A stretch of DNA of 34,641 bases from Burkholderiaceae bacterium (GCA_028871175.1 JAGWNU010000018.1:1-34641), one strand, 5' to 3'. Shown: positions 9,473 through 17,946, counted from the first letter of the stretch. Numbers and translations: made by a program. Notes: generated from the sequence alone by a model not told the origin.

Positions 9473-10720
9473 ATGTTCGGCTGGTTCAAAGAGATTTCAC
9501 AACGGGAAAAGCGCACGTTCTGGGCCTGCTTTGGCGGCTGGGCGCTGGATGCGCTGGACGTGCAGATGTTCAGCCTCGTCATTCCCACCATCATTGCCGC
9601 ATGGCACATCGGCAAGGCAGAGGCCGGGCTGGTGTCGGGCGTGACGCTGGTCGCTTCGGCGCTGGGCGGCTGGATTGCCGGCGCGCTGACCGACCGCTTT
9701 GGCCGGGTGCGCACACTGCAGATCACGGTGCTGTGGTTCTCGGTGGCGACGTTCGCTTCGGCGTTCGCACAGAACTTCGAGCAGTTTCTCGTGCTCAAGG
9801 CCATCCAGGGCTTCGGCTTTGGCGGTGAATGGGCAGCCGGCGCCGTGCTGATGGCTGAGAGCATCCGGGCCAGCCATCGCGGCAAGGCCATGGGCACCGT
9901 GCAGAGCGCCTGGGCCGTGGGCTGGGGCGCGGCGGTGCTGCTGTATGCGCTCACCTATTCCTTCATCGAGCCGGAACTCGCCTGGCGCGTGATGTTTGCC
10001 GCCGGGTTGCTGCCGGCGCTGCTCATCATCTACATCCGCCGTGGCGTGCAGGAACCCGCGCCGGCCGCCCGGCCCGACGCGAACGCCGATGCGATGCCGA
10101 TCTCGCGCTTTCCGCTGCTCGACATCTTCCGCCCGCAGGTGCTGCGCATGACGCTGATCGGCGGGCTGCTCGGGGTGGGTGCGCATGGCGGCTACTACGC
10201 GCTCATGACGTGGCTGCCGACCTTCCTGAAGACGGAGCGCCACCTGTCGGTGCTGGGCACGGGGGGTTATCTCGCGGTGATCATCTTCGCTTTCTGGTGC
10301 GGTTGCGTGGCGAGCGCCTGGCTGCTGGACGTGCTCGGCCGGCGCGGCAACATCCTGCTGTTCTCGTGCTGCTGCGTGGTGACGGTGCTGGTGTATCTGC
10401 TGCTGCCGCTGTCCGACACCGCCATGCTCGTGCTGGGCTTTCCGCTGGGCTTCTTCGCGGCGGGCATCCCGGCCAGCATGGGCGCGCTCTTCAACGAGCT
10501 GTATCCGCAGGGCGTGCGCGGCACGGGGGTGGGCTTCTGCTACAACTTCGGCCGCGTCGTGTCGGCGGCGTTCCCGGTGCTGGTGGGCAAGATGAGCGCG
10601 TCGATGTCGCTCGGCACGGCCATCGGTATCGACGCGGCCATCGCCTATGCGATCGTCGCGGTGGCGGTGCTGATGCTGCCTGAAACGCGCGGCCGCGATC
10701 TGGCTGCCGTGACCGCCTGA
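9473..10720 (+). CDS. MFS transporter, aromatic acid/sialate:H+ symporter-like
   Basis: A 415-residue inner-membrane permease with about 12 hydrophobic segments. The first helix carries GGWALDALDVQMF, whose paired Asp residues (D26, D29) resemble the first helix of the aromatic acid:H+ and sialate:H+ symporter groups. The MFS signature loop GALTDRFGRVR (70-80) lies between helices 2 and 3, and a repeat copy (LLDVLGRRGN) lies in the second half. FGFGGEWAAGAVL in helix 4-5 is also typical. It has a strong ribosome binding site and palindromic DNA upstream. A periplasmic amidohydrolase follows after 50 bases, so the pair may take up or process a small carboxylate. The substrate cannot be read from sequence. 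Confidence 0.88.
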   Translation: MFGWFKEISQREKRTFWACFGGWALDALDVQMFSLVIPTIIAAWHIGKAEAGLVSGVTLVASALGGWIAGALTDRFGRVRTLQITVLWFSVATFASAFAQNFEQFLVLKAIQGFGFGGEWAAGAVLMAESIRASHRGKAMGTVQSAWAVGWGAAVLLYALTYSFIEPELAWRVMFAAGLLPALLIIYIRRGVQEPAPAARPDANADAMPISRFPLLDIFRPQVLRMTLIGGLLGVGAHGGYYALMTWLPTFLKTERHLSVLGTGGYLAVIIFAFWCGCVASAWLLDVLGRRGNILLFSCCCVVTVLVYLLLPLSDTAMLVLGFPLGFFAAGIPASMGALFNELYPQGVRGTGVGFCYNFGRVVSAAFPVLVGKMSASMSLGTAIGIDAAIAYAIVAVAVLMLPETRGRDLAAVTA

Positions 10721-10770
10721 TGCGTTCGCTTGTCCGTCATGACCCACACCACACCACATCAGGAGACTCC

Positions 10771-11679
10771 ATGCCGTCGCGCCGCGCCTTCAACACCGGG
10801 TTGCTTGCCATGCTAGGTTCCACCGCCCTCGCCGGCTGCGCCACGGACGGCGCGCGCGAACCGGCCACGCGCATCACGGCCATCGACACGCACGCGCACG
10901 TCTTCGAGCGTGGCCTGCCGCTGGCCAACGCGCGCCGCTATGCCCCGAGCTACGACGCAACGCTGCCGGCTTACCTGGCGCAGCTCGACGCGCATGGCGT
11001 ATCGCATGGCGTGCTGATCCAGCCCAGCTTCCTGGGCGTCGACAACAGCTACCTGCTGGCCGCGCTCAAGCAAGCGCCGCAGCGGCTGCGCGGCGTGGCC
11101 GTGATCGACCCTGCAGCACCCGAGGCGTTGCTCGCGCAGATGCACACGGAGGGCATCGTCGGCATCCGCCTGAACCTGATCGGCACGCCCAACCCGCCGT
11201 TGACATCGCCTGTGTGGCGGGCTGCGCTGGCGCGCCTGCACGCGCTCGGCTGGCATGTCGAACTGCACGCGGAAGCACGCCGCCTGCCCGCGCTCATGCA
11301 GCCGCTGCTCGACGCGCAGGTCAATGTGGTGGTAGACCACTTCGGCCGGCCGGACCCGACCCTTGGCGTTAACGACCCAGGCTTTGTCGCGCTGCTCGCC
11401 GCCGGCCGCACACGCCGCGTGTGGGTCAAGATTTCCGGCGCTTACCGCAATGGCAGCCACGGACGCGGCGAAGCCATCGCCCAGGCCGCCATGCCGCGCC
11501 TGAAAGATGCGCTGGGCCTGGAGCGCCTCGTCTGGGGCAGCGACTGGCCGCATACCCAGTTCGAATCGCAGATCAGCTACGACAAGATGTGGGCGTTCGC
11601 CGGCATGCTGTTGCCCGACGCCGCAGAGCGCCGACAGGTGCTGGTCGACACGCCCGCGCAGTTGTTCCGCTTTGTCTGA
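10771..11679 (+). CDS. Tat-type lipoprotein amidohydrolase (amidohydrolase-2, lactonase-like)
   Basis: A 302-residue metal-dependent hydrolase of the amidohydrolase-2 family, which includes 2-pyrone-4,6-dicarboxylate lactonase. The N-terminus combines a twin-arginine motif (SRRAF, residues 3-7) with a hydrophobic stretch and a lipobox LAGC ending at C23, suggesting Tat export and lipid anchoring. The mature part has the strand-1 metal motif DTHAHVF (H41, H43), VVVDHFGRPD in the middle, and GSDWPH (D258) at the strand-8 metal position. The start at 10771 is chosen over one 51 bases upstream because AGGAGA lies at 10761-10766 and the signal peptide begins here. It lies 50 bases after the MFS gene and is probably co-transcribed. 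Substrate unknown; lactone hydrolysis is an inference. Confidence 0.85.
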   Translation: MPSRRAFNTGLLAMLGSTALAGCATDGAREPATRITAIDTHAHVFERGLPLANARRYAPSYDATLPAYLAQLDAHGVSHGVLIQPSFLGVDNSYLLAALKQAPQRLRGVAVIDPAAPEALLAQMHTEGIVGIRLNLIGTPNPPLTSPVWRAALARLHALGWHVELHAEARRLPALMQPLLDAQVNVVVDHFGRPDPTLGVNDPGFVALLAAGRTRRVWVKISGAYRNGSHGRGEAIAQAAMPRLKDALGLERLVWGSDWPHTQFESQISYDKMWAFAGMLLPDAAERRQVLVDTPAQLFRFV

Positions 11680-11802
11680 AGGCCTGCACGCCTCCTCGGG
11701 GCTTCCCACGCGATACCCGGTTTCGCCAATCACGAATGTCGCCGTGAGAGCCGCGCTCCTACACTGGCCGCTCCTCGTTCAGACCCGCGCAAAGGAGCAG
11801 CC

Positions 11803-12555
11803 ATGCAGCAGCATCGACTCGTCGACCAGCAATTCGGCCAGGTGGCCCAGGCGTACCTGACCAGCGTCGTGCACGCACAGGGCGCCGATCTCGACGCGCT
11901 GGCCGCGCTGGCGCAGTCCGTGCCGCACGCCAAGGTACTCGACCTCGGCTGCGGCGGCGGGCACGTGAGCTTTGCCATGGCGCCGCACGCGGCCACCGTG
12001 GTCGCCTATGACCTCTCGGAAGACATGCTGGCGGTCGTGGCCGCCGAAGCCTCGCGCCGCGGCCTGACGGACCTGCACACGCGGGCAGGCCGCGCCGAAG
12101 CGCTGCCGTTTGACGATGCGACCTTCGATATCGTTGCCTCGCGGTTCTCCGTGCATCACTGGTATGACGCGCGCAAGGGTCTGGCCGAAGCGCGCCGCGT
12201 GCTCAAACCCGGCGGCAGGCTCGTCATCGTGGACGTCTTTGCACCGGAGGTGCCCTTGCTCGACACGTTCCTGCAAGCGGCCGAGGTTTTGCGCGACGCG
12301 TCGCACGTGCGCAACTACCGTCTCTCGGAATGGCAGGCCATGCTGGCCGAAGCGGGTTTCCAGCCCGCGTCGCCGCGCACGTGGAAACTGCCCATGGCCT
12401 TTGAGGGCTGGATCGCGCGGATCCGCACGCCGCAAGTCCGCGCCGATGCGATCCGCCACCTGTTCGATCACGCCGCGGAGGAAGCACGCGGGTACTTTGC
12501 CGTGACACCCGACCATTCGTTCGCCATCGACGCCATGATGATCGAAGCGATCTAA
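11803..12555 (+). CDS. Class I SAM-dependent methyltransferase
   Basis: A 250-residue cytoplasmic methyltransferase of the UbiE/type-11 group. Motif I (VLDLGCGGGHVSF, residues 45-57) binds S-adenosylmethionine. The acidic post-I residue lies in VVAYDLSEDML, followed by ALPFDDATFDIVASRFSVHHW and RVLKPGGRLVIVDVF, the usual motif order. The C-terminal part (LPMAFEGWIARIRTP onward) resembles YcgJ-like methyltransferases. An AAAGGAGC ribosome binding site precedes the start. The gene stands alone between the amidohydrolase and the histidine kinase. The substrate cannot be told from sequence. Confidence 0.9.
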   Translation: MQQHRLVDQQFGQVAQAYLTSVVHAQGADLDALAALAQSVPHAKVLDLGCGGGHVSFAMAPHAATVVAYDLSEDMLAVVAAEASRRGLTDLHTRAGRAEALPFDDATFDIVASRFSVHHWYDARKGLAEARRVLKPGGRLVIVDVFAPEVPLLDTFLQAAEVLRDASHVRNYRLSEWQAMLAEAGFQPASPRTWKLPMAFEGWIARIRTPQVRADAIRHLFDHAAEEARGYFAVTPDHSFAIDAMMIEAI

Positions 12556-12732
12556 TCCGTTCGACTTCCCTACGTTCGGATGAGATGCCCCACCCATCCG
12601 GCACGGAACCGGGACATGACGCAAAACCTGAGATCGGGCACCGTTCCGCTGGCACCCAAAAGCCATTACGCTTGAGGGCTGCCGGCGGCCCGCGGCTGCG
12701 ATGGCACTGACTTCCGCGCCGGCACCCGATCC

Positions 12733-14118
12733 ATGTACGCACTGCTTCCCGCCTTCGTTTCCTCGCTGTTCCTGTTCTATGGCGTCTACGTGCTCGGCAC
12801 GCGTGGCCGCTCCCGCGCCAGCCTGGCCTTCTTCGCGCTCACGGTACTGACCTTCCTGTGGCAAGGCCTGTGGGCGTTCCTGTTCCGCGCGCCGGACGCC
12901 GCCACGGCACAGGTGCTGGCCAAGCTGGGCTGGCTGGCCATCCTGCCGTTGCCCACCACGATCTATCACTTCTCCGCCGAGATGGCCGAACGCCCCGGCG
13001 AGCGGCGCTGGCTGCTGGCCTCATATGCCCTCGCGGCGGTGCTGATGGCGCTGCTGCCCGGCACCGACTGGGTCATCTCCGGGGTCCGGCCGTTCGATTT
13101 CGGTTTCTATCCGAAGGCCGGCCCGCTGGAGGCCGTGCACATCGTCCAGACAACGGCGCTGATCCTGCGCAGCCTCTGGCTGCTGTACGCCGGCCAGCGG
13201 CACGCCACGCCCGAAAAACGCAAACGACTGCGCCTGTGCATGCTGGGCGTGGGGGTGTACTCGCTGGCGGCTTCGGACTACGCCGTGAACTACGGCCTGG
13301 CGCCGTATCCGCCCGGCGTGCTGTTCATCGCCTGCAGCCCGCTGCTGATCACGTGGGCACTGGTCCGGCTCGACCTCATGCGCCCGTACGCGGTGGCTGC
13401 CGGCATCGCGCATGAGCTGCGCGCACCGCTGGCCACCATCCGCATGCAGGCCACGGAAATGGCACGCGCCTGGCCGATCCTGTTCAAGGGCTATCAGTTG
13501 GCGGTCAGCAAGGGGCTATGTGCTGACACGCTGGCACCGGATTCACTCAGGCGGATGTCGCAACTCGCGACCGCCATCGATGCCGAAGCGGCCACCGCCC
13601 ACACGGTCATCGACATGGCGCTGGCCTCGGTCACGCTCGATCGCTTCGACACACGTCACTTTGCCGCGCACAGCCTGTATGAATGTGTCGCAGAGGCGAT
13701 CGATCGCTACCCGTTCCAGGTTGGGGAACGGGCCCGGCTGACGCTGGTACCGTTTGATCCCGCCTGGCGCTTTTTCGGCTCCGACACGCTGCTCGTGTAC
13801 GTTGTCTTCAATCTGATCAAGAACGCGCTCTACGCGATCCACACCGCCGCCAGCGGCAGCATCGAGATCAGCGCCACCTGGAGTGGCGAGCACTATGTGG
13901 TCGAATTCCGCGATACGGGCTGCGGCATTGCACCGGAGCACGTCGGACGCGTCTTCGATCCGTTCTTCTCGACCATGCACCATGGCAGCGGACACGGCAT
14001 GGGACTGGCGTTCTGCCGGCGGGTGATGGAGTCGCTCAACGGCCGCATCGAATGCCAGTCGACACTGGGCAAGGGCACGTGCTTTTCACTGTCGTTCCGG
14101 CGCCTGCCGGGGGGCTGA
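12733..14118 (+). CDS. Orphan membrane sensor histidine kinase (PhcS/LqsS/CqsS-like)
   Basis: A 461-residue sensor kinase. The first 215 residues hold six or seven hydrophobic segments resembling the 7TM histidine kinase N-terminal domain. The H-box follows at once: IAHELRAPL with phospho-acceptor H227. The later part carries the N-box (NLIKNAL, N364), G1 (DTGCGI), F-box (DPFFST) and G2 (GHGMGLAF). The segment after the H-box, including FKGYQLAVSKGL, recalls quorum-sensing kinases PhcS, LqsS and CqsS, but this is a memory-based comparison. There is no receiver domain and no adjacent response regulator, so the partner is elsewhere. It converges on the diguanylate cyclase gene, with 13 bases between the two stops. 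Confidence 0.88.
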   Translation: MYALLPAFVSSLFLFYGVYVLGTRGRSRASLAFFALTVLTFLWQGLWAFLFRAPDAATAQVLAKLGWLAILPLPTTIYHFSAEMAERPGERRWLLASYALAAVLMALLPGTDWVISGVRPFDFGFYPKAGPLEAVHIVQTTALILRSLWLLYAGQRHATPEKRKRLRLCMLGVGVYSLAASDYAVNYGLAPYPPGVLFIACSPLLITWALVRLDLMRPYAVAAGIAHELRAPLATIRMQATEMARAWPILFKGYQLAVSKGLCADTLAPDSLRRMSQLATAIDAEAATAHTVIDMALASVTLDRFDTRHFAAHSLYECVAEAIDRYPFQVGERARLTLVPFDPAWRFFGSDTLLVYVVFNLIKNALYAIHTAASGSIEISATWSGEHYVVEFRDTGCGIAPEHVGRVFDPFFSTMHHGSGHGMGLAFCRRVMESLNGRIECQSTLGKGTCFSLSFRRLPGG

Positions 14119-14131
14119 GCCCCGAGCGGCC

Positions 14132-15850
14132 TCAGTCTGTGCCGCCCACGCTTCGCAAACCCGGCGCACCCAGATGGAAGCGGAACGTATTGCGCCCGTT
14201 GCGCTTGGCTTCGTAAAGCGCCACGTCCGCATGCTCGAACAGGGCATCGAGCCGTTCATCGCCGGGGGTGAGCGTCACCGCGCCGGCAGACAGCGTCACG
14301 TAGGGCGCCACCGTGGAAGCCGCGTGCGGCTGCGCCCGCTCCGCCACCGCGGAGACCATGCGCGCAATCACATGGCGCGCATCGTCCAGCCCGAGGTCGA
14401 ACAGCATGGCGGCGAACTCCTCTCCACCCACGCGGGCGATGAAATCATCCGGGTGGCGGCAGGCGGCGGTCAACGTTTCGGCCACCGTGCGCAGGCACTC
14501 GTCGCCCTGCAGATGGCCGTAGGTGTCGTTGTATTGCTTGAAGCAGTCGATGTCGAACAGCGCCAGCGTGATGGTGCGGCCGTCGCGGCGCGCGTGGTCG
14601 AGCAGGCGCGGCGCCTGTGTCTCGAAGAAGCGGCGGTTGAACAGATGCGTGAGCGAGTCCCGGTTGACGTCGTTCTCGAGCAGGCTCAGCTTGGCCTGCG
14701 TGCGTTGCAGTTCGCCGCGCAGGGCATTCTGGGCGCTGGCCATGCCCGCGCGCCGCAACTGCTCGACGGTCACATCGCGCAGCAGGAGAAAGGCACCGGC
14801 ATGGCGGCCGCGCGCATCGGTCAGGCCTTCCAGCGTCATCTCCAGCGTCCGTCCGCTCTCGCGCAGCCAGACCTGGTGGCGGTTGGGCACCCGCGTGCGC
14901 TCGAACTCGCGCAGGAGGGCCGGTACCTCCAGCTCGGCCGGCAATGGTGTGTAGAGCCGAGCCGCCGGCAGCAGATGACGCGCGGCGGCATTGATGCTGG
15001 CGACGCGGCCGTCGGATGCCAGCACGATGCAACCGTCCCGCATGGCTTCGACGATCTTGCCGCGCGCGTAGACGGCTGTGTCGCGCAGTCGCGGCAACAG
15101 GACACACCAGCCCAACAGCGCGGTGCTGATCGCAAATGTGGCCGGCGTGAGGTCACCGCCCAGCGCGGTGGTCCAGCGTTGCAGATAGGCCAGATGTGCC
15201 ACCAGCGGCAGCAATTGCCCGACCACCAGCGCCAGCCGGACCCGCGTGCGCGACGGACCGTAGAGCGCGGTGACAGCCTCGCTGGGTGGCAGGGTCAGCA
15301 GCACAAGGCTCATGGCCAGCAGCAGGTAACTGTAGGCGGTCGCGACCCAGAACATGCGTCCGTGGTCGAACACCGCGCGCTGCACGCCCTCGATGACAAT
15401 GAAGCGCGCATCCAGCCAGACCAGGTGATGCAGTTCGTTGGTGGCGACCAGGCCGAGGAAGCCCGCAGCCACCAGCAGCGCCGCGACCCATCCCATGCGC
15501 ACCACGGGCAGCGCATTGCACTCCGGCCGGGTCAGCCCCACCACCATGCGCAGCCAGGCGGCCGGCACGACCATGATCCCGACATAGGCGACCTTTGCCC
15601 AACCCACGCGCGCGGGCATGTCAAGGGTGACGACCTCCATGAGCCGCGCGCCGCTCCAGAGTGCGGAGCCCAGGGCGAGCAGCATGAAGGCGCCGACCTC
15701 GGGGTCGTCGCGGCGTGCCCATGACAGGCCGATCAGCGCGATGGAAATGAGCGCAGCGCACGCCAGTGCCGCGATCAGCATGATCGGCACATCCCACGCG
15801 CACAGCGACGCCGGCAGATACTGTTGCCAGCCGGTCTCTCCACGTTGCAC
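14132..15850 (-). CDS. Membrane diguanylate cyclase (7TM sensor-PAS-GGDEF)
   Basis: Predicted to make c-di-GMP from two GTP at the inner membrane. About 250 N-terminal residues contain seven hydrophobic segments with the 7TM sensor signature (LALGSALWSGARLMEVV). A PAS-like segment (about 265-365) and a short coiled linker follow, then a GGDEF domain with DIDCFKQYNDTYGHLQGD and the active loop GGEEF (475-479 from this start). The inhibitory site five residues before GGEEF reads HPDD instead of RxxD, so product feedback is probably lost. The frame is open to a TTG at 15931, but that TTG is the first triplet of a TTGACA promoter element and is unlikely to be a start. GTG at 15850 is a tentative start; GTG 15790 or ATG 15781 are alternatives. 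Confidence 0.85.
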   Translation of the reverse strand: MQRGETGWQQYLPASLCAWDVPIMLIAALACAALISIALIGLSWARRDDPEVGAFMLLALGSALWSGARLMEVVTLDMPARVGWAKVAYVGIMVVPAAWLRMVVGLTRPECNALPVVRMGWVAALLVAAGFLGLVATNELHHLVWLDARFIVIEGVQRAVFDHGRMFWVATAYSYLLLAMSLVLLTLPPSEAVTALYGPSRTRVRLALVVGQLLPLVAHLAYLQRWTTALGGDLTPATFAISTALLGWCVLLPRLRDTAVYARGKIVEAMRDGCIVLASDGRVASINAAARHLLPAARLYTPLPAELEVPALLREFERTRVPNRHQVWLRESGRTLEMTLEGLTDARGRHAGAFLLLRDVTVEQLRRAGMASAQNALRGELQRTQAKLSLLENDVNRDSLTHLFNRRFFETQAPRLLDHARRDGRTITLALFDIDCFKQYNDTYGHLQGDECLRTVAETLTAACRHPDDFIARVGGEEFAAMLFDLGLDDARHVIARMVSAVAERAQPHAASTVAPYVTLSAGAVTLTPGDERLDALFEHADVALYEAKRNGRNTFRFHLGAPGLRSVGGTD

Positions 15851-15902
15851 TCCCCGTCGGTCATTGTTCTCAGAGGTTCGAGCCTCACTGCCTGCGACAG
15901 TG

Positions 15903-15931
15903 CGCTTACGCTGCGCTCGATTGCCTGTCAA
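15903..15931 (-). promoter_or_regulatory. Candidate promoter of the diguanylate cyclase gene
   Basis: On the minus strand a perfect TTGACA (15931-15926) is followed, after 17 bases, by TAAGCG (15908-15903), a weak -10. The -35 is exact and the spacing optimal. This argues that translation starts further downstream than the longest open frame would allow. Confidence 0.4.
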
Positions 15932-16064
15932 GCCTTATCGGCACAAACTGTAAAAACTGAAGCGCCATCTTGGTTTACAGCAGTTGACATGGTGCACGTC
16001 TGCGGGTGCGCTGCCAATGCATTCGTTTGCGTGCTGCTTTATTCACATCTCGCCCGCTGGCTAT

Positions 16065-16097
16065 CTGACGCTCACAAAACGTCGGTATGATCGAACC
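16065..16097 (+). promoter_or_regulatory. Candidate amn promoter, possibly giving a leaderless mRNA
   Basis: TATGAT at 16086-16091 matches the -10 consensus in five of six positions. CTGACG at 16065-16070 is a 4/6 match to -35, with a short 15-base spacer. Transcription from this -10 would start at or within a base or two of the ATG at 16098. No Shine-Dalgarno sequence lies before that ATG. Confidence 0.45.
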
Positions 16098-17579
16098 ATG
16101 ACCGATACCCGCGCCACCGCTCATCTCTACCCCGCGCACGACCTGGCGGTCTGCACGGACGCCGACACCGCCGTCGAGCGTATCACCGCCATCTACGAGC
16201 GCTCTGCACAAACGATCCGCGAGCGCTTCCAAGCCTTCGCACACGGCGAAGATTGCGCGGACGACGCGCCTGCCTGCTATCCCTACCTCGGCATCACCGT
16301 CGACCCGAAAACGCTCGTGAGCGATGCGCGCCCGGCCTGGGGCACAGTGGCGTATCCGGGCGTTTACGGCACGACGCTCACACGCCCCGATCTGTTCCGG
16401 GAGTACTACCGCGGGCAGATCGAACGCCTGCTGCACTATCACAACAGCCCGGTGGTGGTGGGCGTGAGCAACCGGCCGATTCCGCTGCCGTTCGTGGTGG
16501 AAGCCTCCACCGTGGACATCACGCCGGAACAGGCCCGTGCCCTGGGCGGCGCGTTCACGCTGCCCGATCTCGCGCAGATCGACGACTCGATCGCCAACGG
16601 CACCTTTCGCCCGGTTGGAGACGAGCCCCAGCCGCTGTCGATGTTCACCGCCGAGCGTGTAGACCTGGCCCTGCAGCGCCTGTACCACTACACGGCCACC
16701 CACCCCAAGCATTTCCAGCGCTTCGTGCTGTTCACGAACTACCAGCGCTATGTCGATGAGTTTGCCGCCCTGGGCCGCAAGCTGATGGAAGAAGGCAACG
16801 ACGAGGGCTACATCCGCTTCATCGAGCCCGGCGACACGGTGCACGAACTGGGCACACCGGCGCCCGACGACGCGCATCGCATCAAGGGCCTGCCGCAGAT
16901 GCCCGCCTACCATCTGGTGCGCGAAGACCGCCTTGGGGTGACGCTGGTCAACATTGGCGTGGGCCCATCGAACGCCAAGACCATCACCGACCACCTCGCC
17001 GTGCTCCGTCCGCACTGCTGGATGATGATCGGCCACTGCGGCGGCCTGCGCCGGTCGCAGCAACTGGGCGACTACGTGCTCGCCCACGCCTACGTGCGCG
17101 ACGACCATGTGCTCGACCAGGACCTGCCGCCGTGGGTGCCCGTGCCGCCCATCGCGGAAATCCAGGTGGCGCTGCAGGAGGCGGTGGCACGCATCACCGG
17201 GCTCTCGGGCGTCGACATGAAGTCGCGCATGCGCACCGGTACGGTGGTCTCCACCGATGACCGCAATTGGGAGCTCAAATACCAGGCGCTCTACACGCGC
17301 TTCAACCAGTCGCGCGCCATCGCCATCGACATGGAAAGCGCAACGATCGCCGCCAACGGCTTCCGCCTGCGTGTGCCATACGGCACCCTGCTGTGCGTGT
17401 CGGACAAGCCGCTGCATGGCGAGCTGAAGCTGCGCGGCATGGCCAACCTGTTCTATCGCCAGCGCGTGAGCCAGCACTTGGCCATTGGCATGGAAACCGT
17501 GCGCCTGCTGCGTGAGAACGGTGTCGAGACGCTGCACTCACGCAAGCTGCGCAGCTTCGACGAGCCGGCGTTCCGGTAA
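16098..17579 (+). CDS. amn: AMP nucleosidase Amn
   Basis: Hydrolyses AMP to adenine and ribose 5-phosphate (EC 3.2.2.4) in the cytoplasm, adjusting the adenylate pool. The protein is 493 residues, close to the 484 of E. coli Amn. It has the family's N-terminal domain (PYLGITVDP, GVYGTTLTRPDLFREYY) and the phosphorylase/nucleosidase domain with GVGPSNAKTITDHLAV, MIGHCGGLR (312-317), AIDMESATIAANG (E413) and the catalytic-type Asp in SDKPLHGE (D436). The frame is open upstream to a TTG at 15984, but the ATG at 16098 gives the usual N-terminus and sits directly behind a good -10 element. It is divergent from the diguanylate cyclase gene and monocistronic. Confidence 0.95.
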   Translation: MTDTRATAHLYPAHDLAVCTDADTAVERITAIYERSAQTIRERFQAFAHGEDCADDAPACYPYLGITVDPKTLVSDARPAWGTVAYPGVYGTTLTRPDLFREYYRGQIERLLHYHNSPVVVGVSNRPIPLPFVVEASTVDITPEQARALGGAFTLPDLAQIDDSIANGTFRPVGDEPQPLSMFTAERVDLALQRLYHYTATHPKHFQRFVLFTNYQRYVDEFAALGRKLMEEGNDEGYIRFIEPGDTVHELGTPAPDDAHRIKGLPQMPAYHLVREDRLGVTLVNIGVGPSNAKTITDHLAVLRPHCWMMIGHCGGLRRSQQLGDYVLAHAYVRDDHVLDQDLPPWVPVPPIAEIQVALQEAVARITGLSGVDMKSRMRTGTVVSTDDRNWELKYQALYTRFNQSRAIAIDMESATIAANGFRLRVPYGTLLCVSDKPLHGELKLRGMANLFYRQRVSQHLAIGMETVRLLRENGVETLHSRKLRSFDEPAFR

Positions 17580-17684
17580 GCACGGAAGGGGCTACGGCGC
17601 ACCGGGCGCGGCGGCTGACCAGCGACGGAAAGCCGCCAGTGAAGCGCAAGACCCAAAAAAGGGCCATCGGAAATGCATGAAGGA

Positions 17685-17706
17685 ACGCCCGCAACGTGGC
17701 GGGCGT
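17685..17706 (-). terminator. GC-rich hairpin after the small minus-strand gene
   Basis: Arms ACGCCCGC (17685-17692) and GCGGGCGT (17699-17706) form a perfect 8-base stem with a 6-base loop, 18 bases beyond the stop of the minus-strand gene at 17725. On the minus strand the sequence further on contains a TTTTTT run, but about 25 bases away, so this is only terminator-like. It also lies between the convergent amn and minus-strand genes. Confidence 0.4.
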
Positions 17707-17724
17707 GGCGGTGCGTGTTCCGCG

Positions 17725-17946
17725 CTAATGCGGCAATGCTGACAGTCGATGTTCGGCGAGCAAGACGCTGGCGCTAAGGGCCAGTTGGGCGGAGACAAAG
17801 CCCTCGGGTATCTCGATCGCCTCCCAGTCGCACACGATGCGGCCCGCGCGGGTGACCTGAAAGCGTGCCGTCCAGCGGTGGTCGGCGCGCTGGAGCGGGT
17901 CGATGAAGATCACGTGCCCGCCATGTGTCACTTCCTGAATCGGCAT
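17725..17946 (-). CDS. Small conserved-looking protein of unknown function
   Basis: A 73-residue acidic-to-neutral protein with no signal peptide or membrane segment. Its order of short strands (GHVIFIDPLQ, WTARFQVTRAG, VCDWEAIEI) followed by a helix-like SAQLALSASVLLAEHRL suggests a compact beta-sheet plus helix domain. It is not recognised as a named family. Amino-acid composition is normal for the genome, unlike the Arg-rich or Ala-rich frames that overlap real genes. A hairpin follows its stop. The phytanoyl-CoA dioxygenase-like gene lies upstream on the same strand, with 119 bases between them. Confidence 0.6.
   Translation of the reverse strand: MPIQEVTHGGHVIFIDPLQRADHRWTARFQVTRAGRIVCDWEAIEIPEGFVSAQLALSASVLLAEHRLSALPH

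Noticed and set aside
12577-12600. Inverted repeat CGGATG/CATCCG after the methyltransferase gene
   Set aside because: Only six bases with a 12-base loop and no T-run; too weak to call a terminator or operator.
14111-14123. Hairpin GGGGC-TGA-GCCCC at the histidine kinase stop
   Set aside because: A 5-base stem with a 3-base loop and no T-run; expected by chance in GC-rich DNA.
15851-15931. N-terminal extension of the diguanylate cyclase to a TTG start at 15931
   Set aside because: The TTG is the start of a perfect TTGACA promoter element, the extension is polar and Arg-rich, and no ribosome binding site precedes it.
15984-16097. N-terminal extension of AMP nucleosidase to a TTG at 15984
   Set aside because: It would add 38 residues unlike the family and overlap the likely promoter; ATG 16098 matches family length.
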